From: Deinococcus marmoris
GTDB lineage: Bacteria > Deinococcota > Deinococci > Deinococcales > Deinococcaceae
DNA: 27,797 bases
Direction of reading: 5' to 3'
Assembly: GCF_001949125.1 (NCBI RefSeq)
Contig: NZ_MSTI01000099.1
Span: 1 to 27,797 of the forward strand
The notes beneath the pieces are model-generated. The model was not told the DNA's origin. It did no database searches and was given only the letters and a program-made list of their open reading frames with translations. The position numbers were made by a program, and so were the translations under genes. Shown piece after piece: positions 20,903 through 27,797 of this stretch (its first letter is position 1; every line of letters begins with the position of its first letter).

Positions 20903-23884
20903 ATGTCCAAGAATGCAACCGATCTGATCCAGTCCTTCTTTGACCCCGGCGCGGTGGCGCGGCTGGCCCAGGCGGCGGGTCTGGAGCCGGAAGTGGCCGG
21001 GCGGGTGCTGGAGGCCGGGTTGCCATTGCAGCTCGGGGCGCTGGCCGAGTCGGCGAAAACGCCGGACGGCGAGGCCATGATCGCCGAGGCCGTCGGGGCC
21101 TTGCCCCCCTTTGGCAGCGTGGCCGAGGCGCTGGAGGAATCGGGCGGCGCGGACAACCTGCGGCAGGCCGGGGAAATGCTGGCCCCCGTGTTGCTGGGAG
21201 AGGCGGCGGAGACTCTGCCCGCGCAGGTCTCTGCCCAGACGCAAGCGGACCCGGCCAGGGTCCAGAACCTGCTTCAGATAGCGCTGCCGCTGCTGCTGAG
21301 CGCGCTGGGTCAGCGTGGAATGAAGGCGGGGAACATTGCCCCGATGCTGGCGGGGCTGAGTGGTGTGGGGTTGGGTGGCTTGAGCTTGGGTAGTCTGGGG
21401 CTGGCCGGGGCGGCTGGCGCGGATACAGTCGTCCCAGAGGTGGCAGAGACGGCTATGCCAGCGGCAGTCGAGACCCCTGAAACGGCTCCCGTCGCGCCAG
21501 TTGCGGAAATGCCAGCCGCAGAAGTACCAGCAGTCGAGCCGCCACCAGTCGTGCCAGTTCCAGTTGAGCCTGCTCCTGTCGTACTGGAGAAACCTGCGTC
21601 AGAGGCCATGCCGTCAGAATCGGTGCCGTCAGAGCTTGCCGTGACTCCTGCCGAAACCAGCCCTCCTGATCCCAGCACGCCGGAAGGCTTGCTCAAGTAC
21701 CTCCAGGCGCGGTTTGGTGGTCCGGTGGGGCAGAAGATCGGCGCGGTGGCGGGTTTTGGCGGCGGGGTTCGCAAGCAGGCGGCGCTGGCCGCGCTTCCGG
21801 TGGTGCTGGCCGCGCTGGTGGGCAAGGCGGGGACTGGGGGAGACCTGGACAAACTGGCCCGCCCCTTCGCGGCGCTGACGGGTGAGGACGGTCAGGTCAA
21901 CACGGACCTGCTGGACAGCCCAGTAGAGGTCTCGCGCATCGAGGGCCAGGGGCGTGGGCTGCTGGCCTCGCTGTTTGGGGATGTGAACGCTGTGACCGGG
22001 CGGCTGGGCAGTGCGCTGGGCGGCAGTGGCGACAGCTCGCGCCGCCTGCTGGCGCTGCTGACCCCGCTGGTGCTGTCTGCCCTGACCCGCGCCCATGCGG
22101 GCGGCATGGGCGCGCTGCCTATCGCCGATCTGGCGGACGGTCTCAAGGCGGCGTTACCGTCTGGCTTCTCCAGCCTGGGCGTGCTGGTCGGCAGTCTGGC
22201 CACCGGGACGCCTTTGCCTGGAGCGGTCTCCACCACGGTCCAGACCACGCCGCGCGCCGTCGTGCAGCAGGGTGCGCCCGCCACGCCGCCCAGACCCTCG
22301 CCCCTCAAGCCTCCCCGGCCCGCCCGTTTCGAGAAGCCTGCGCCGCCCGTGGCTCCACCTCCCCGCAGGCGCGGCTTTCCGCTGTGGCTGATTCCATTGC
22401 TGCTGCTGTTGCTGCTGGGCGGCTGCTGGGTGCTGCAAAACCGCCAGTCTGCCGTTCCCGCTGTGCCCACGCCCACGTCTCCCACCACACCGGGCGACAG
22501 CGGGACCCTGCCCGGCCTGCCCGTGCAGACGGTCTTCACGGAGCCGCAGCCCGGCGCGGCGGTTCCGGCCAGCGGCTTTACCCTGCGCGGCACGGGCGCT
22601 GCCGGAGAGAATGTGGACGTCTTCCTGGGTGACGGCAAGGTGGGCAGCGCCCCCGTCGCCCCGGACGGCACCTGGAGTCTGGACGTGGGAGCAGACGCGC
22701 CCCAGGGTCCGCAGACCTACACCCTGAAGAATGCGGCGGGTGGGGAAATGGCCACGCTGCCTGTCGTGGTGGGCGGGGCAGACGCCACGGGTACAGGGTC
22801 CACTGCAACCCCGCCCGTGACCGCAGCGCCCACCGATACGGATACGCAGGGCGGGGCAGTGCCGGAAACTCCAGGCACTGCACCAGATACGACGGTGCCA
22901 GCTACGACAACCCCAGACGCGACAACCCCGCAAACGCCCTCTACCGAGGGCACCACCCTGGCCACTCCCGGCGCAACCGCCCCCGACACGGTTTCTGTCG
23001 TCATCAGCGAACCCGCAGAAGGGGCGCAGGTACCCGCAGGCGGGCTGACATTGCGCGGCACCGGTCCGGCGGGCGAGCAGTTCGTGCTGTTCCACAGCGG
23101 CCTGCGTGCGGGCAGCGTGACCGTGGGACCGGACGGCAACTGGAAGGCCGACATTCTGGCCGGGGCCGCGCTGCCGGGTCCGCAGAGCTATGACCTGCGG
23201 AATGCGGCGGGGCAGGTCGTCGCCCGAGTTCGCCTTCAGGTCGCGCCGAGTGGTCAGGGCGCGGTGGGAAGTGCATCGGGCAGCACCTCAGACAGCGTTG
23301 GGGCAACTCCGGCAGGCGCGGGCGGGGTCACCGTCAGCAGCCCGGCGAGCGGCGCGCAGGTAGATGGTGCGGGCTTTGCGCTGTCGGGAACTGGCCCGGC
23401 AGGACAGACTTTCGAGGTACTGGAGGACGGCGTCAGCATCGGCAGCTTCACCGTGGGCGCGGATGGCAACTGGACCCGGCAGGTATCCGGCCCCAGCGCG
23501 GGCGCAAAAACCTACACGGTTCGTTCGGCAGATGGTCAGCAGGTGGCCGCCGTGCCAGTGACCGTGGGGGCGGCCCCCGCCAATGCCCAGGGAGCCGCCT
23601 GCACCCAGACCCTCAGCGTCAGCCTGAAAGACGGCGAGACCGTGACCGCGCCGTACCGTTTCGGCGGCGTGGGGGGCGGCAACGCCTATACCATCACCGT
23701 CAAACGGGGCGAGCGGACCATCGGCAGCAAGACGGTGCCAGTAGGTGCGGGCTGTGTCTGGAATTTCACCAGCAATCCCGGCCCCAGCGCGGGACAGGCC
23801 AGCACGGTCACTTACGAGGTGCGCCCGGCAGACGCCAGCCCCAGCGATGCGCCCGCCGCCCGCCTGACCCTGAACGTCCGGTAG
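20903..23884 (+). CDS. DUF937 membrane protein with C-terminal Ig-like repeats
   Basis: A 993-aa multidomain protein. Residues about 1-155 are a DUF937-like helical domain. Residues 180-245 are a Pro/Val/Glu-rich linker. About 250-435 is a second DUF937-like region (GGPVGQKIGAVAGFGGGVRK and DSSRRLLALLTPLVLSALTR). A proline-rich stretch leads to one transmembrane helix at about 493-511 (LWLIPLLLLLLLGGCWVL). Outside follow three related Ig-like repeats at about 543-624, 696-782 and 808-889. Each carries a GFTLRGTGxAGE-like strand, a GSxxVxxDGxW turn and a YTLRNAxGxxV strand, with Thr/Pro-rich linkers. A final beta domain contains two cysteines. The topology suggests a cytoplasmic DUF937 part and an exported stalk. 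Function unknown. Confidence 0.85.
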   Translation: MSKNATDLIQSFFDPGAVARLAQAAGLEPEVAGRVLEAGLPLQLGALAESAKTPDGEAMIAEAVGALPPFGSVAEALEESGGADNLRQAGEMLAPVLLGEAAETLPAQVSAQTQADPARVQNLLQIALPLLLSALGQRGMKAGNIAPMLAGLSGVGLGGLSLGSLGLAGAAGADTVVPEVAETAMPAAVETPETAPVAPVAEMPAAEVPAVEPPPVVPVPVEPAPVVLEKPASEAMPSESVPSELAVTPAETSPPDPSTPEGLLKYLQARFGGPVGQKIGAVAGFGGGVRKQAALAALPVVLAALVGKAGTGGDLDKLARPFAALTGEDGQVNTDLLDSPVEVSRIEGQGRGLLASLFGDVNAVTGRLGSALGGSGDSSRRLLALLTPLVLSALTRAHAGGMGALPIADLADGLKAALPSGFSSLGVLVGSLATGTPLPGAVSTTVQTTPRAVVQQGAPATPPRPSPLKPPRPARFEKPAPPVAPPPRRRGFPLWLIPLLLLLLLGGCWVLQNRQSAVPAVPTPTSPTTPGDSGTLPGLPVQTVFTEPQPGAAVPASGFTLRGTGAAGENVDVFLGDGKVGSAPVAPDGTWSLDVGADAPQGPQTYTLKNAAGGEMATLPVVVGGADATGTGSTATPPVTAAPTDTDTQGGAVPETPGTAPDTTVPATTTPDATTPQTPSTEGTTLATPGATAPDTVSVVISEPAEGAQVPAGGLTLRGTGPAGEQFVLFHSGLRAGSVTVGPDGNWKADILAGAALPGPQSYDLRNAAGQVVARVRLQVAPSGQGAVGSASGSTSDSVGATPAGAGGVTVSSPASGAQVDGAGFALSGTGPAGQTFEVLEDGVSIGSFTVGADGNWTRQVSGPSAGAKTYTVRSADGQQVAAVPVTVGAAPANAQGAACTQTLSVSLKDGETVTAPYRFGGVGGGNAYTITVKRGERTIGSKTVPVGAGCVWNFTSNPGPSAGQASTVTYEVRPADASPSDAPAARLTLNVR

Positions 23885-23900
23885 TTTTCACGGTTGTGTC

Positions 23901-23940
23901 GGGCCGTCCACCTGTTCTGCTGGGGTGGGCGGCCTCTTTT
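23901..23940 (+). terminator. Intrinsic terminator
   Basis: GGCCGTCCACC (23902-23912) pairs with GGTGGGCGGCC (23924-23934) through one G-T wobble, then TCTTTT. It lies 17 bp after the stop of the DUF937 gene. Confidence 0.8.
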
Positions 23941-24092
23941 CTCAGATCAGGGGGCTTGATGTGAAGTTCGCTGCACGTTCCAGCATGGACCGCACAGGAG
24001 GCATATCCCATGCCGCACCATGAACTGAACCATCATGCCGCCGGAAAAGTCGCTTGGCGAACTGGACCCTTCACCCACGCCCGACTGATCCT
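23941..24092. other. Intergenic stretch between convergent genes
   Basis: This 150-bp gap contains an AGGAGG sequence 9 nt before an ATG at 24010 that opens MPHHELNHHAAGKVAWRTGPF. The frame then runs antisense into the transporter gene and has no recognisable product. It may be the remnant of a lost small gene; nothing else stands out. Confidence 0.3.
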
Positions 24093-24929
24093 CTACCGCC
24101 CCGCGATCAGCCCCGCGCCCACCAGGGCCAGCACCACGCCCACCCACTGCGCGGCGCGCAAGCCCTCGCGCAGCACAGTCACCGCCAGCAGAGTGGTAAA
24201 GGCCGGATACAGGCTGGACAGCAGCGAACCCACCGCCAGCCCGCCGCCCTGCACCGCCAGCAGGTAAAACAGGTTGCCCAGCGTGTCCCCCGGCGCGGAA
24301 GACAGGATCAGCAACGGGTTTTTGGGGCGCAACCCCACCAGCCGCGCGGCCAGCGGCAGGGCGATCAGCGAGGACGTGACGCGGGCGGCCCCCAGCGTCC
24401 AGAACACCCCCGGCGACTGCGCCTGCCCCAGCAGCGCGAAGAAGAAGCCGAAGCCCAGGCCCGCCGCCAGCCCGATCAGCACGCCGTTGTCCTGCCACCG
24501 CACCGCGCCGCCGCCCTCGCCCGGCGTGTAACTCAGCAAACCCGTGCCCAGCAGCACGCCCAGCGCGCCCAGCCAGCCCAGCAGCCCCAGCACCTCGCCG
24601 CCCAGCACGCCGATCACCACCGGCACCAGCGCCGACAGCGCGCCCGCGCCCACCGACACCGCGCCCATCGGCCCCATTGCCAGCGCGCGGTAAAAGGCCA
24701 GTACGGCAAACAGGCCCACCGCCCCGGCCAGCGCGCCCCATAGCAGATCGCCCACGGGCGGCAGCGCCTGACCCATCACCACCGCCAGCAGCAGCATGAT
24801 CGCCGCGCTGATCGGGTGGGTCAGGGCCACCACCCGCAGCGGCGAATCGCGCCGACTGGCCAGCCCCGCCAGAAAATCGCCGACGCCGTAGGTCAGCGCC
24901 GACAACAGGCCGCTCAGGGCCGGATTCAA
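24093..24929 (-). CDS. DMT superfamily transporter (EamA)
   Basis: A 278-aa protein with about ten transmembrane helices in two EamA-like halves, starting LSALTYGVGDFLAGLASRRDSPLRVVALTHPISAAIMLLLAVVMG and ending LREGLRAAQWVGVVLALVGAGLIAGR. The start is TTG at 24929 with GGTGAGG about 9-13 nt upstream. A TACACT -10 candidate lies a further 15 bp back (24950-24955). It differs clearly from the EamA gene at 14732, so the two are not recent duplicates. Substrate unknown. Confidence 0.88.
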   Translation of the reverse strand: MNPALSGLLSALTYGVGDFLAGLASRRDSPLRVVALTHPISAAIMLLLAVVMGQALPPVGDLLWGALAGAVGLFAVLAFYRALAMGPMGAVSVGAGALSALVPVVIGVLGGEVLGLLGWLGALGVLLGTGLLSYTPGEGGGAVRWQDNGVLIGLAAGLGFGFFFALLGQAQSPGVFWTLGAARVTSSLIALPLAARLVGLRPKNPLLILSSAPGDTLGNLFYLLAVQGGGLAVGSLLSSLYPAFTTLLAVTVLREGLRAAQWVGVVLALVGAGLIAGR

Positions 24930-25000
24930 GGAAAAAGCCTCACCGCAGGAGTGTACAGGCGGCGCAGATCAGGAGATGGAAGCCAGTCCCCCTCACCTGG

Positions 25001-25040
25001 ACAACAAAAAAGACCGGGATGTTTCTCCCGGCCTTCTTTT
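25001..25040. terminator. Bidirectional intrinsic terminator
   Basis: CCGGGA and TCCCGG form the stem around a short loop. The left side is an A-run that becomes a T-run for the - strand RGG gene; the right side is TTCTTTT. It closes the RGG-protein transcription unit. Confidence 0.8.
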
Positions 25041-25079
25041 CAGGGCCTCGCAGGGCCAGAAACGTTATTCCCAGAAACT

Positions 25080-26117
25080 TTACTCGTCGTTGCCCCGGTT
25101 GTTGCTCCAGCCCCGGTCAGCGCGGGCACGCGGGCGGAAGCCGCCGTCGCTGCTGCTCTCGCCGCCTTCGCGGGGTGCGGGCGCGGCGTCGCGCGGGCGG
25201 TCGTTGCTGGGGCGGTCATTGCTGGGCCGGTCATCGCGCGGGCGGAAGGCCGGACGGTCCTCGCGGGGACGGAAGCCGCCACCCTGCGAACCGCCACGGT
25301 CATCCCGGCCCTGGTAGCCGCCACTGCTCTGTCCACCACGGTCGCTGTTGCCACGGTAGCCACCGCCGCCCTGGCCGCCCCGGTCCTCGCGGGGACGGAA
25401 GCCGCCACCCTGTGAACCGCCACGGTCATCCCGGCCCTGGTAGCCGCCGCTGCTCTGGCCGCCCCGGTCACTGTTGCCACGGTAACCGCCGCCGCCCTGG
25501 CCGCCCCGGTCCTCGCGGGGACGGAAGCCGCCACCCTGCGAACCGCCACGGTCATCCCGGCCCTGGTAGCCGCCGCTGCTCTGGCCACCACGGTCACTGT
25601 TGCCACGGTAGCCGCCGCCGCCCTGGCCGCCACGGTCATTGCCACCCCGGTCTTCACGGGGACGGAAGCTGCCGCCCTGGGGAGCAGGACGGTCACCACT
25701 GGGACGATCCCCCGCAGGACGCTCGCCGCTCTTGAATCCGCCCTGGCCCTCGCGCATTTCCTTGATCTCGCGGCGCAGACCACGCAGTTCCTTGCCGTGG
25801 GCTTCCAGCATTTCCTTCATCTCGCCCAGCAGTTCCAGCAGGTCGTCGGCGTCGATGTACTCGTCTTCCTCGCCTTCCTCACCGTCTTCTGCGCCTTCTG
25901 CGGCGTCCTCACCCTGCATCTGCATGGCGTCGTCGTCGCTGTCGTCGGCGGCGCTGTCTTCATCGTGACCGCTCTGGCTCTCGGCCTGGGCTTCCTGGGC
26001 GTCCAGCACCAGATCCTCGTCTATCTCGCCCTGAAGCTGAGGGATGATCTCGCGCACTTCGGCGGGCATCTGGTCGTCGGTGGGCTGGCCCTGGTGCGTC
26101 TCGTTGTTGTCGGTCAT
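25080..26117 (-). CDS. RGG-repeat low-complexity, probable RNA-binding protein
   Basis: A 345-aa protein. The ATG at 26117 has AAAAGGAGA upstream and is preferred to a GTG 43 codons earlier. Residues 1-95 are strongly acidic (SAADDSDDDAMQMQG, AEDGEEGEEDEYIDADD). Residues about 93-125 form a predicted coiled coil (LLELLGEMKEMLEAHGKELRGLRREIKEM). The rest is Arg/Gly-rich, including three near-identical 42-residue units with GGGGYRGNSDRGG, SSGGYQGRDDRGG and GGGFRPREDR (about 160-285). RGG/RG tracts in known proteins bind RNA and drive condensate formation; that role here is an inference. There is no classic RRM, cold-shock or KH domain. The last residues (RADRGWSNNRGNDE) remain Arg/Asn-rich. Confidence 0.85.
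   Translation of the reverse strand: MTDNNETHQGQPTDDQMPAEVREIIPQLQGEIDEDLVLDAQEAQAESQSGHDEDSAADDSDDDAMQMQGEDAAEGAEDGEEGEEDEYIDADDLLELLGEMKEMLEAHGKELRGLRREIKEMREGQGGFKSGERPAGDRPSGDRPAPQGGSFRPREDRGGNDRGGQGGGGYRGNSDRGGQSSGGYQGRDDRGGSQGGGFRPREDRGGQGGGGYRGNSDRGGQSSGGYQGRDDRGGSQGGGFRPREDRGGQGGGGYRGNSDRGGQSSGGYQGRDDRGGSQGGGFRPREDRPAFRPRDDRPSNDRPSNDRPRDAAPAPREGGESSSDGGFRPRARADRGWSNNRGNDE
25256..25640 (-). repeat. Tandem 126-bp repeats inside the RGG gene
   Basis: The same block (for example TCGCGGGGACGGAAG) starts at 25261, 25387 and 25513, a period of exactly 126 bp, with a further diverged partial unit at about 25650. The copies differ by only a few bases, suggesting recent expansion and likely length variation between strains. 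Confidence 0.92.
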
Positions 26118-26279
26118 GGTGTTTCTCCTTTTGGCGCGGCCCAAAGTCCGTTTGAACCCGTGCCGCGCTGTTTCCCTGCTGCTGTCGTTCACAACGCTGG
26201 CGGCGAAGTCGGGGCTGTTGTGGCCTGTCTCGTCGGCCAGAGGCACACATTCTGCGTGCCGGGCGCGGGCGCACCCCCG

Positions 26280-26285
26280 AGTGTA
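26280..26285 (-). promoter_or_regulatory. Candidate -10 box for the RGG gene
   Basis: TACACT on the - strand. If used, it leaves a 5' leader of about 155 nt before the ATG at 26117, unlike the leaderless neighbours. No clear -35. Confidence 0.3.
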
Positions 26286-26339
26286 TCACTGTGGAGGATG
26301 GATCAGGGTGGACGTCTGGCGATTCTCCCGCCGTCCGGG

Positions 26340-26345
26340 TACGCT
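26340..26345 (+). promoter_or_regulatory. -10 box of a leaderless promoter (DinB-like gene)
   Basis: TACGCT, 5 nt before the ATG at 26351, no Shine-Dalgarno. Confidence 0.5.
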
Positions 26346-26350
26346 GAACC

Positions 26351-26884
26351 ATGACCCAACCTGACCAGTTTCCACCTGCCCAGTCTCCCGAAACCGAGCA
26401 GCCCCAGCACTGGCTCGAAGGCATCCTCGACATCCTGACCGAGGCCGTGGAGGGCGGCACACCCGGCCAGGGCACCGCGTTTCTGGACGGCACGGCGCAG
26501 GACGGCAGCGGCAACCACGGCCTGCTGGCCACGCTGGACAACCTGAGCGCGGCGCAGGCCAGCACGGAAATTCACGGCACCTCCATTGCCGGACACGCCC
26601 GCCACTGCGCCCTGCATATGGATGTGGTGGTGCGCTGGGAGCGTGACGGGGACCGGGGACCCTTCGACTGGAAGGGCAGTTTTCACCCGGCTCAGGTGGA
26701 CGACGAGGCGTGGGACGACCTGCGCGTTCGCCTGCGCGCCACCTACGACGCCCTGTGCGCCTTTGCCCGCACCCAGAAGGAGCGCGAGGCGACGGGAGAT
26801 GCCACCGGAGGTCTGACCGGCGCGGTGGCGCACGTCGCCTATCACCTGGGGGCCATCCGGCAGATGGTCAAGGGGCTGGATTGA
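26351..26884 (+). CDS. DinB/YfiT-family protein
   Basis: A 177-aa four-helix-bundle protein of the DinB superfamily. Candidate metal-binding histidines are in GNHGLLATLDNLSA, AGHARHCALHMDV and VAHVAYHLGAIRQM; the last block, HxxYHLGAIRQ, is the most characteristic. The superfamily includes damage-inducible proteins and thiol-dependent transferases, and it is expanded in Deinococcus. The specific reaction is unknown. The gene appears leaderless, with TACGCT 5 nt before the ATG. Its stop overlaps the TTG start of the methyltransferase gene. Confidence 0.85.
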   Translation: MTQPDQFPPAQSPETEQPQHWLEGILDILTEAVEGGTPGQGTAFLDGTAQDGSGNHGLLATLDNLSAAQASTEIHGTSIAGHARHCALHMDVVVRWERDGDRGPFDWKGSFHPAQVDDEAWDDLRVRLRATYDALCAFARTQKEREATGDATGGLTGAVAHVAYHLGAIRQMVKGLD

Positions 26885-27462
26885 GCGGGGGTGAACCGCT
26901 GCGGGTCATCATCGGTGCGGGCGAGCAGCGCTGGGAGGGTTGGATTCCCACCCAGCAGGCAGACCTCAATCTGCTGGACCGCGCCACCTGGGCCGCGTGG
27001 TTCGGGAGCCGCCGGGCCGACGCGTTGCTGTGCGAACACGTCTGGGAACACCTGAGCGAGGAACAGGGCCGCGCTGCCGCCCACCTGTGCTTCGAGTTCC
27101 TGAAACCCGGCGGTTTCCTGCGCGTGGCCGTGCCGGATGCCAACTTTCCAGACGCTGGGTATCAGCGCACCGTGCAGGTGGGTGGACCGGGGCCAGCCGA
27201 TCACCCCGCCGCCGATCACCAGATCGTCTATGACGCCCCGCTGCTGGCCGACGTATTCCGGGGGGCCGGATTTACTGTGAACCTGCTGGAATACTGCGAT
27301 GCACAGGGCCAGTTTCACGCCCAAGACTGGGACGTGACCACCGGGCCGATCTACCGCTCGCGGCAACTGGATCACCGCAATCTGGACCACCGCAATGCGG
27401 GCGGACGGCTGGGTTTCGTTTCCATCATCCTGGACGCCACCAGACCCCTGGAGGAGCCGTGA
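26881..27462 (+). CDS. Class I SAM-dependent methyltransferase-like protein
   Basis: A 193-aa protein read from TTG at 26881, overlapping the DinB stop as TTGA; the frame continues upstream but only as a shadow. Motif I is abbreviated (LRVIIGAGEQRWEGWIPTQQADLNLLD). Later motifs are clear: ADALLCEHVWEHLSEEQGRAAAHLCFEFLKPGGFLRVAVPDAN. This fits the group of predicted methyltransferases that start directly at a short glycine loop (COG4627-like). The C-terminus (YDAPLLADVFRGAGFTVNLLEYCD and LGFVSIILDATRP) is complete. Substrate unknown. It forms an operon with the DinB-like gene, and its stop overlaps a GTG that seems to begin a further gene. Confidence 0.82.
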   Translation: MSGGEPLRVIIGAGEQRWEGWIPTQQADLNLLDRATWAAWFGSRRADALLCEHVWEHLSEEQGRAAAHLCFEFLKPGGFLRVAVPDANFPDAGYQRTVQVGGPGPADHPAADHQIVYDAPLLADVFRGAGFTVNLLEYCDAQGQFHAQDWDVTTGPIYRSRQLDHRNLDHRNAGGRLGFVSIILDATRPLEEP

Positions 27463-27473
27463 CCCCTTCATTA
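27459..27473 (+). pseudogene. Start of a third operon gene, cut by the IS
   Basis: GTG at 27459 overlaps the methyltransferase stop (GTGA) and follows GGAGGAG, the usual coupling arrangement in this window. Only about four or five codons (V/M-T-P-S-L) precede the IS end. The frame stays open through the antisense strand of the IS to the window edge, which is probably chance. The gene's identity cannot be known from here. Confidence 0.35.
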
Positions 27474-27797
27474 GACCTCTTGCGAAAGTCAGGCACATTT
27501 AGCGGTGGCGTTGCAGATGGCGGCGATGAGGTTGACTCGGAGGCTGAACCGCTTTCGCCGATGGCGATACGTTTCCTTCAACACTCGAAAAATCTTGAGC
27601 CGACGAATAACATGCTCAACAGCGATTCTGAAGCGTGCCAGTCGAAGATTTTCTGCTTTCTGTGCCGGAGTGAGCTTGCGTTTCTTGCTCGCTTTGTGCG
27701 GTGTATGGCACAGCGGGTGTTGGTGTTGAACGCCCTGATAGCCAGCATCGGCAACCAATTCAGTTTCAGGGTGAATGGCGGTCTGGGAGGCTCGAAA
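27470..27797 (-). mobile_element. IS5-family insertion sequence, partial
   Basis: The element's end is placed at about 27470-27490. The run TTAGACCTCTTGCGAAAG precedes the transposase stop by only a few bases and could be a terminal repeat next to a short TNA-type target. The other end is beyond the window. Confidence 0.6.
27489..27797 (-). CDS. IS5-family transposase, C-terminal fragment
   Basis: The frame is open to the window edge, so the start is missing; 102 residues are visible. ELVADAGYQGVQHQHP contains the second catalytic Asp of DDE transposases (DAGYQG). RFRIAVEHVIRRLKIFRVLKETYRHRRKRF contains the final catalytic Glu (VEHVIRRLK). The C-terminus SLRVNLIAAICNATAKCA is typical of IS5-group elements of the IS1031/ISL2 type. 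The complete protein would be roughly 250-300 aa. Nothing in the visible part suggests inactivation. Confidence 0.88.
   Translation of the reverse strand, partial: FRASQTAIHPETELVADAGYQGVQHQHPLCHTPHKASKKRKLTPAQKAENLRLARFRIAVEHVIRRLKIFRVLKETYRHRRKRFSLRVNLIAAICNATAKCA

Noticed and set aside
24010..24267. 85-aa frame with AGGAGG upstream, starting MPHHELNHH
   Set aside because: Only the first 25 or so codons are free of the opposite-strand transporter gene, the rest is low-complexity antisense translation, and nothing is recognisable. It is recorded only as a possible remnant.
25256..25640. Regular repeats considered as a CRISPR array
   Set aside because: The 126-bp units are contiguous, in frame and coding, with no unique spacers.
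24967..25783. Ala/Val/Thr-rich and His/Gly-rich frames over the RGG gene
   Set aside because: They mirror the 126-bp repeats of the RGG gene in other frames. The RGG frame has the Shine-Dalgarno, the acidic and coiled-coil segments and the matching terminator.
27459..27797. 113-codon + strand frame from the GTG at 27459 to the window end
   Set aside because: Beyond the first few codons it is antisense to the IS5-type transposase; only the start is considered a real gene remnant.

Overview
The window is high-GC DNA (roughly two thirds GC by eye) that most likely comes from a Deinococcus chromosome or large replicon. Three things point there. The gene content includes a system I cytochrome c maturation operon, a DinB-family gene and DUF937 proteins. 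Small GC-rich intergenic repeats are present. Above all, many genes have no Shine-Dalgarno sequence and instead carry a TANNNT -10 box 5-9 nt before the start codon, the leaderless-mRNA arrangement described for Deinococcus. The genus is an inference; no rRNA or other marker is present.

Layout. 1-312 is the C-terminal end of a DDE transposase cut by the window edge. 362-1072 (-) is a lipoprotein. 1272-6873 (+) is a compact operon ccmC-ccmD-ccmE-ccmF-ccmG-ccmH-ccmI with overlapping start/stop codons; ccmI carries a fused cytochrome c domain and ccmA/ccmB are not at this locus. A 210-bp repeat with inverted arms exactly fills the gap between ccmI and a Rieske iron-sulfur protein (7091-7654). 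Then come a KTSC-domain protein and a GNAT acetyltransferase, and a small helical protein gene bracketed by two inverted, about 97% identical, 136-bp MITE-like repeats. These are followed by a GH31 alpha-glucosidase (-), an MBL-fold hydrolase, a YbjN-like acidic protein, a bidirectional terminator, an SRPBCC protein (-) and a small disordered protein (-).

14732-17157 (+) holds an EamA transporter overlapping a fused ABC ATPase-permease of the nitrate/taurine type. 17274-18005 is a distinctly AT-rich gene whose product reads as a HEPN-like RNase domain (RNEASH motif) joined to a CBS pair. It looks horizontally acquired, sits directly in front of paaZ, and is the best candidate here for an undescribed effector system. 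After paaZ come a VOC protein, a 73-aa conserved protein, and a 993-aa DUF937/transmembrane/Ig-like-repeat protein. A second EamA transporter (-) follows, then an RGG-repeat low-complexity protein (-) with three 126-bp tandem repeats, a DinB-family protein and a methyltransferase. The window ends in an IS5-type transposase fragment, which seems to have landed a few codons into the next gene of the DinB/methyltransferase operon.

Functional links. The ccm genes and the Rieske protein belong to respiratory electron transport: haem delivery by CcmC/D/E, haem ligation by CcmF/G/H/I, and a Rieske subunit that would partner with c-type cytochromes. Most other genes are single-gene or two-gene units without obvious partners.
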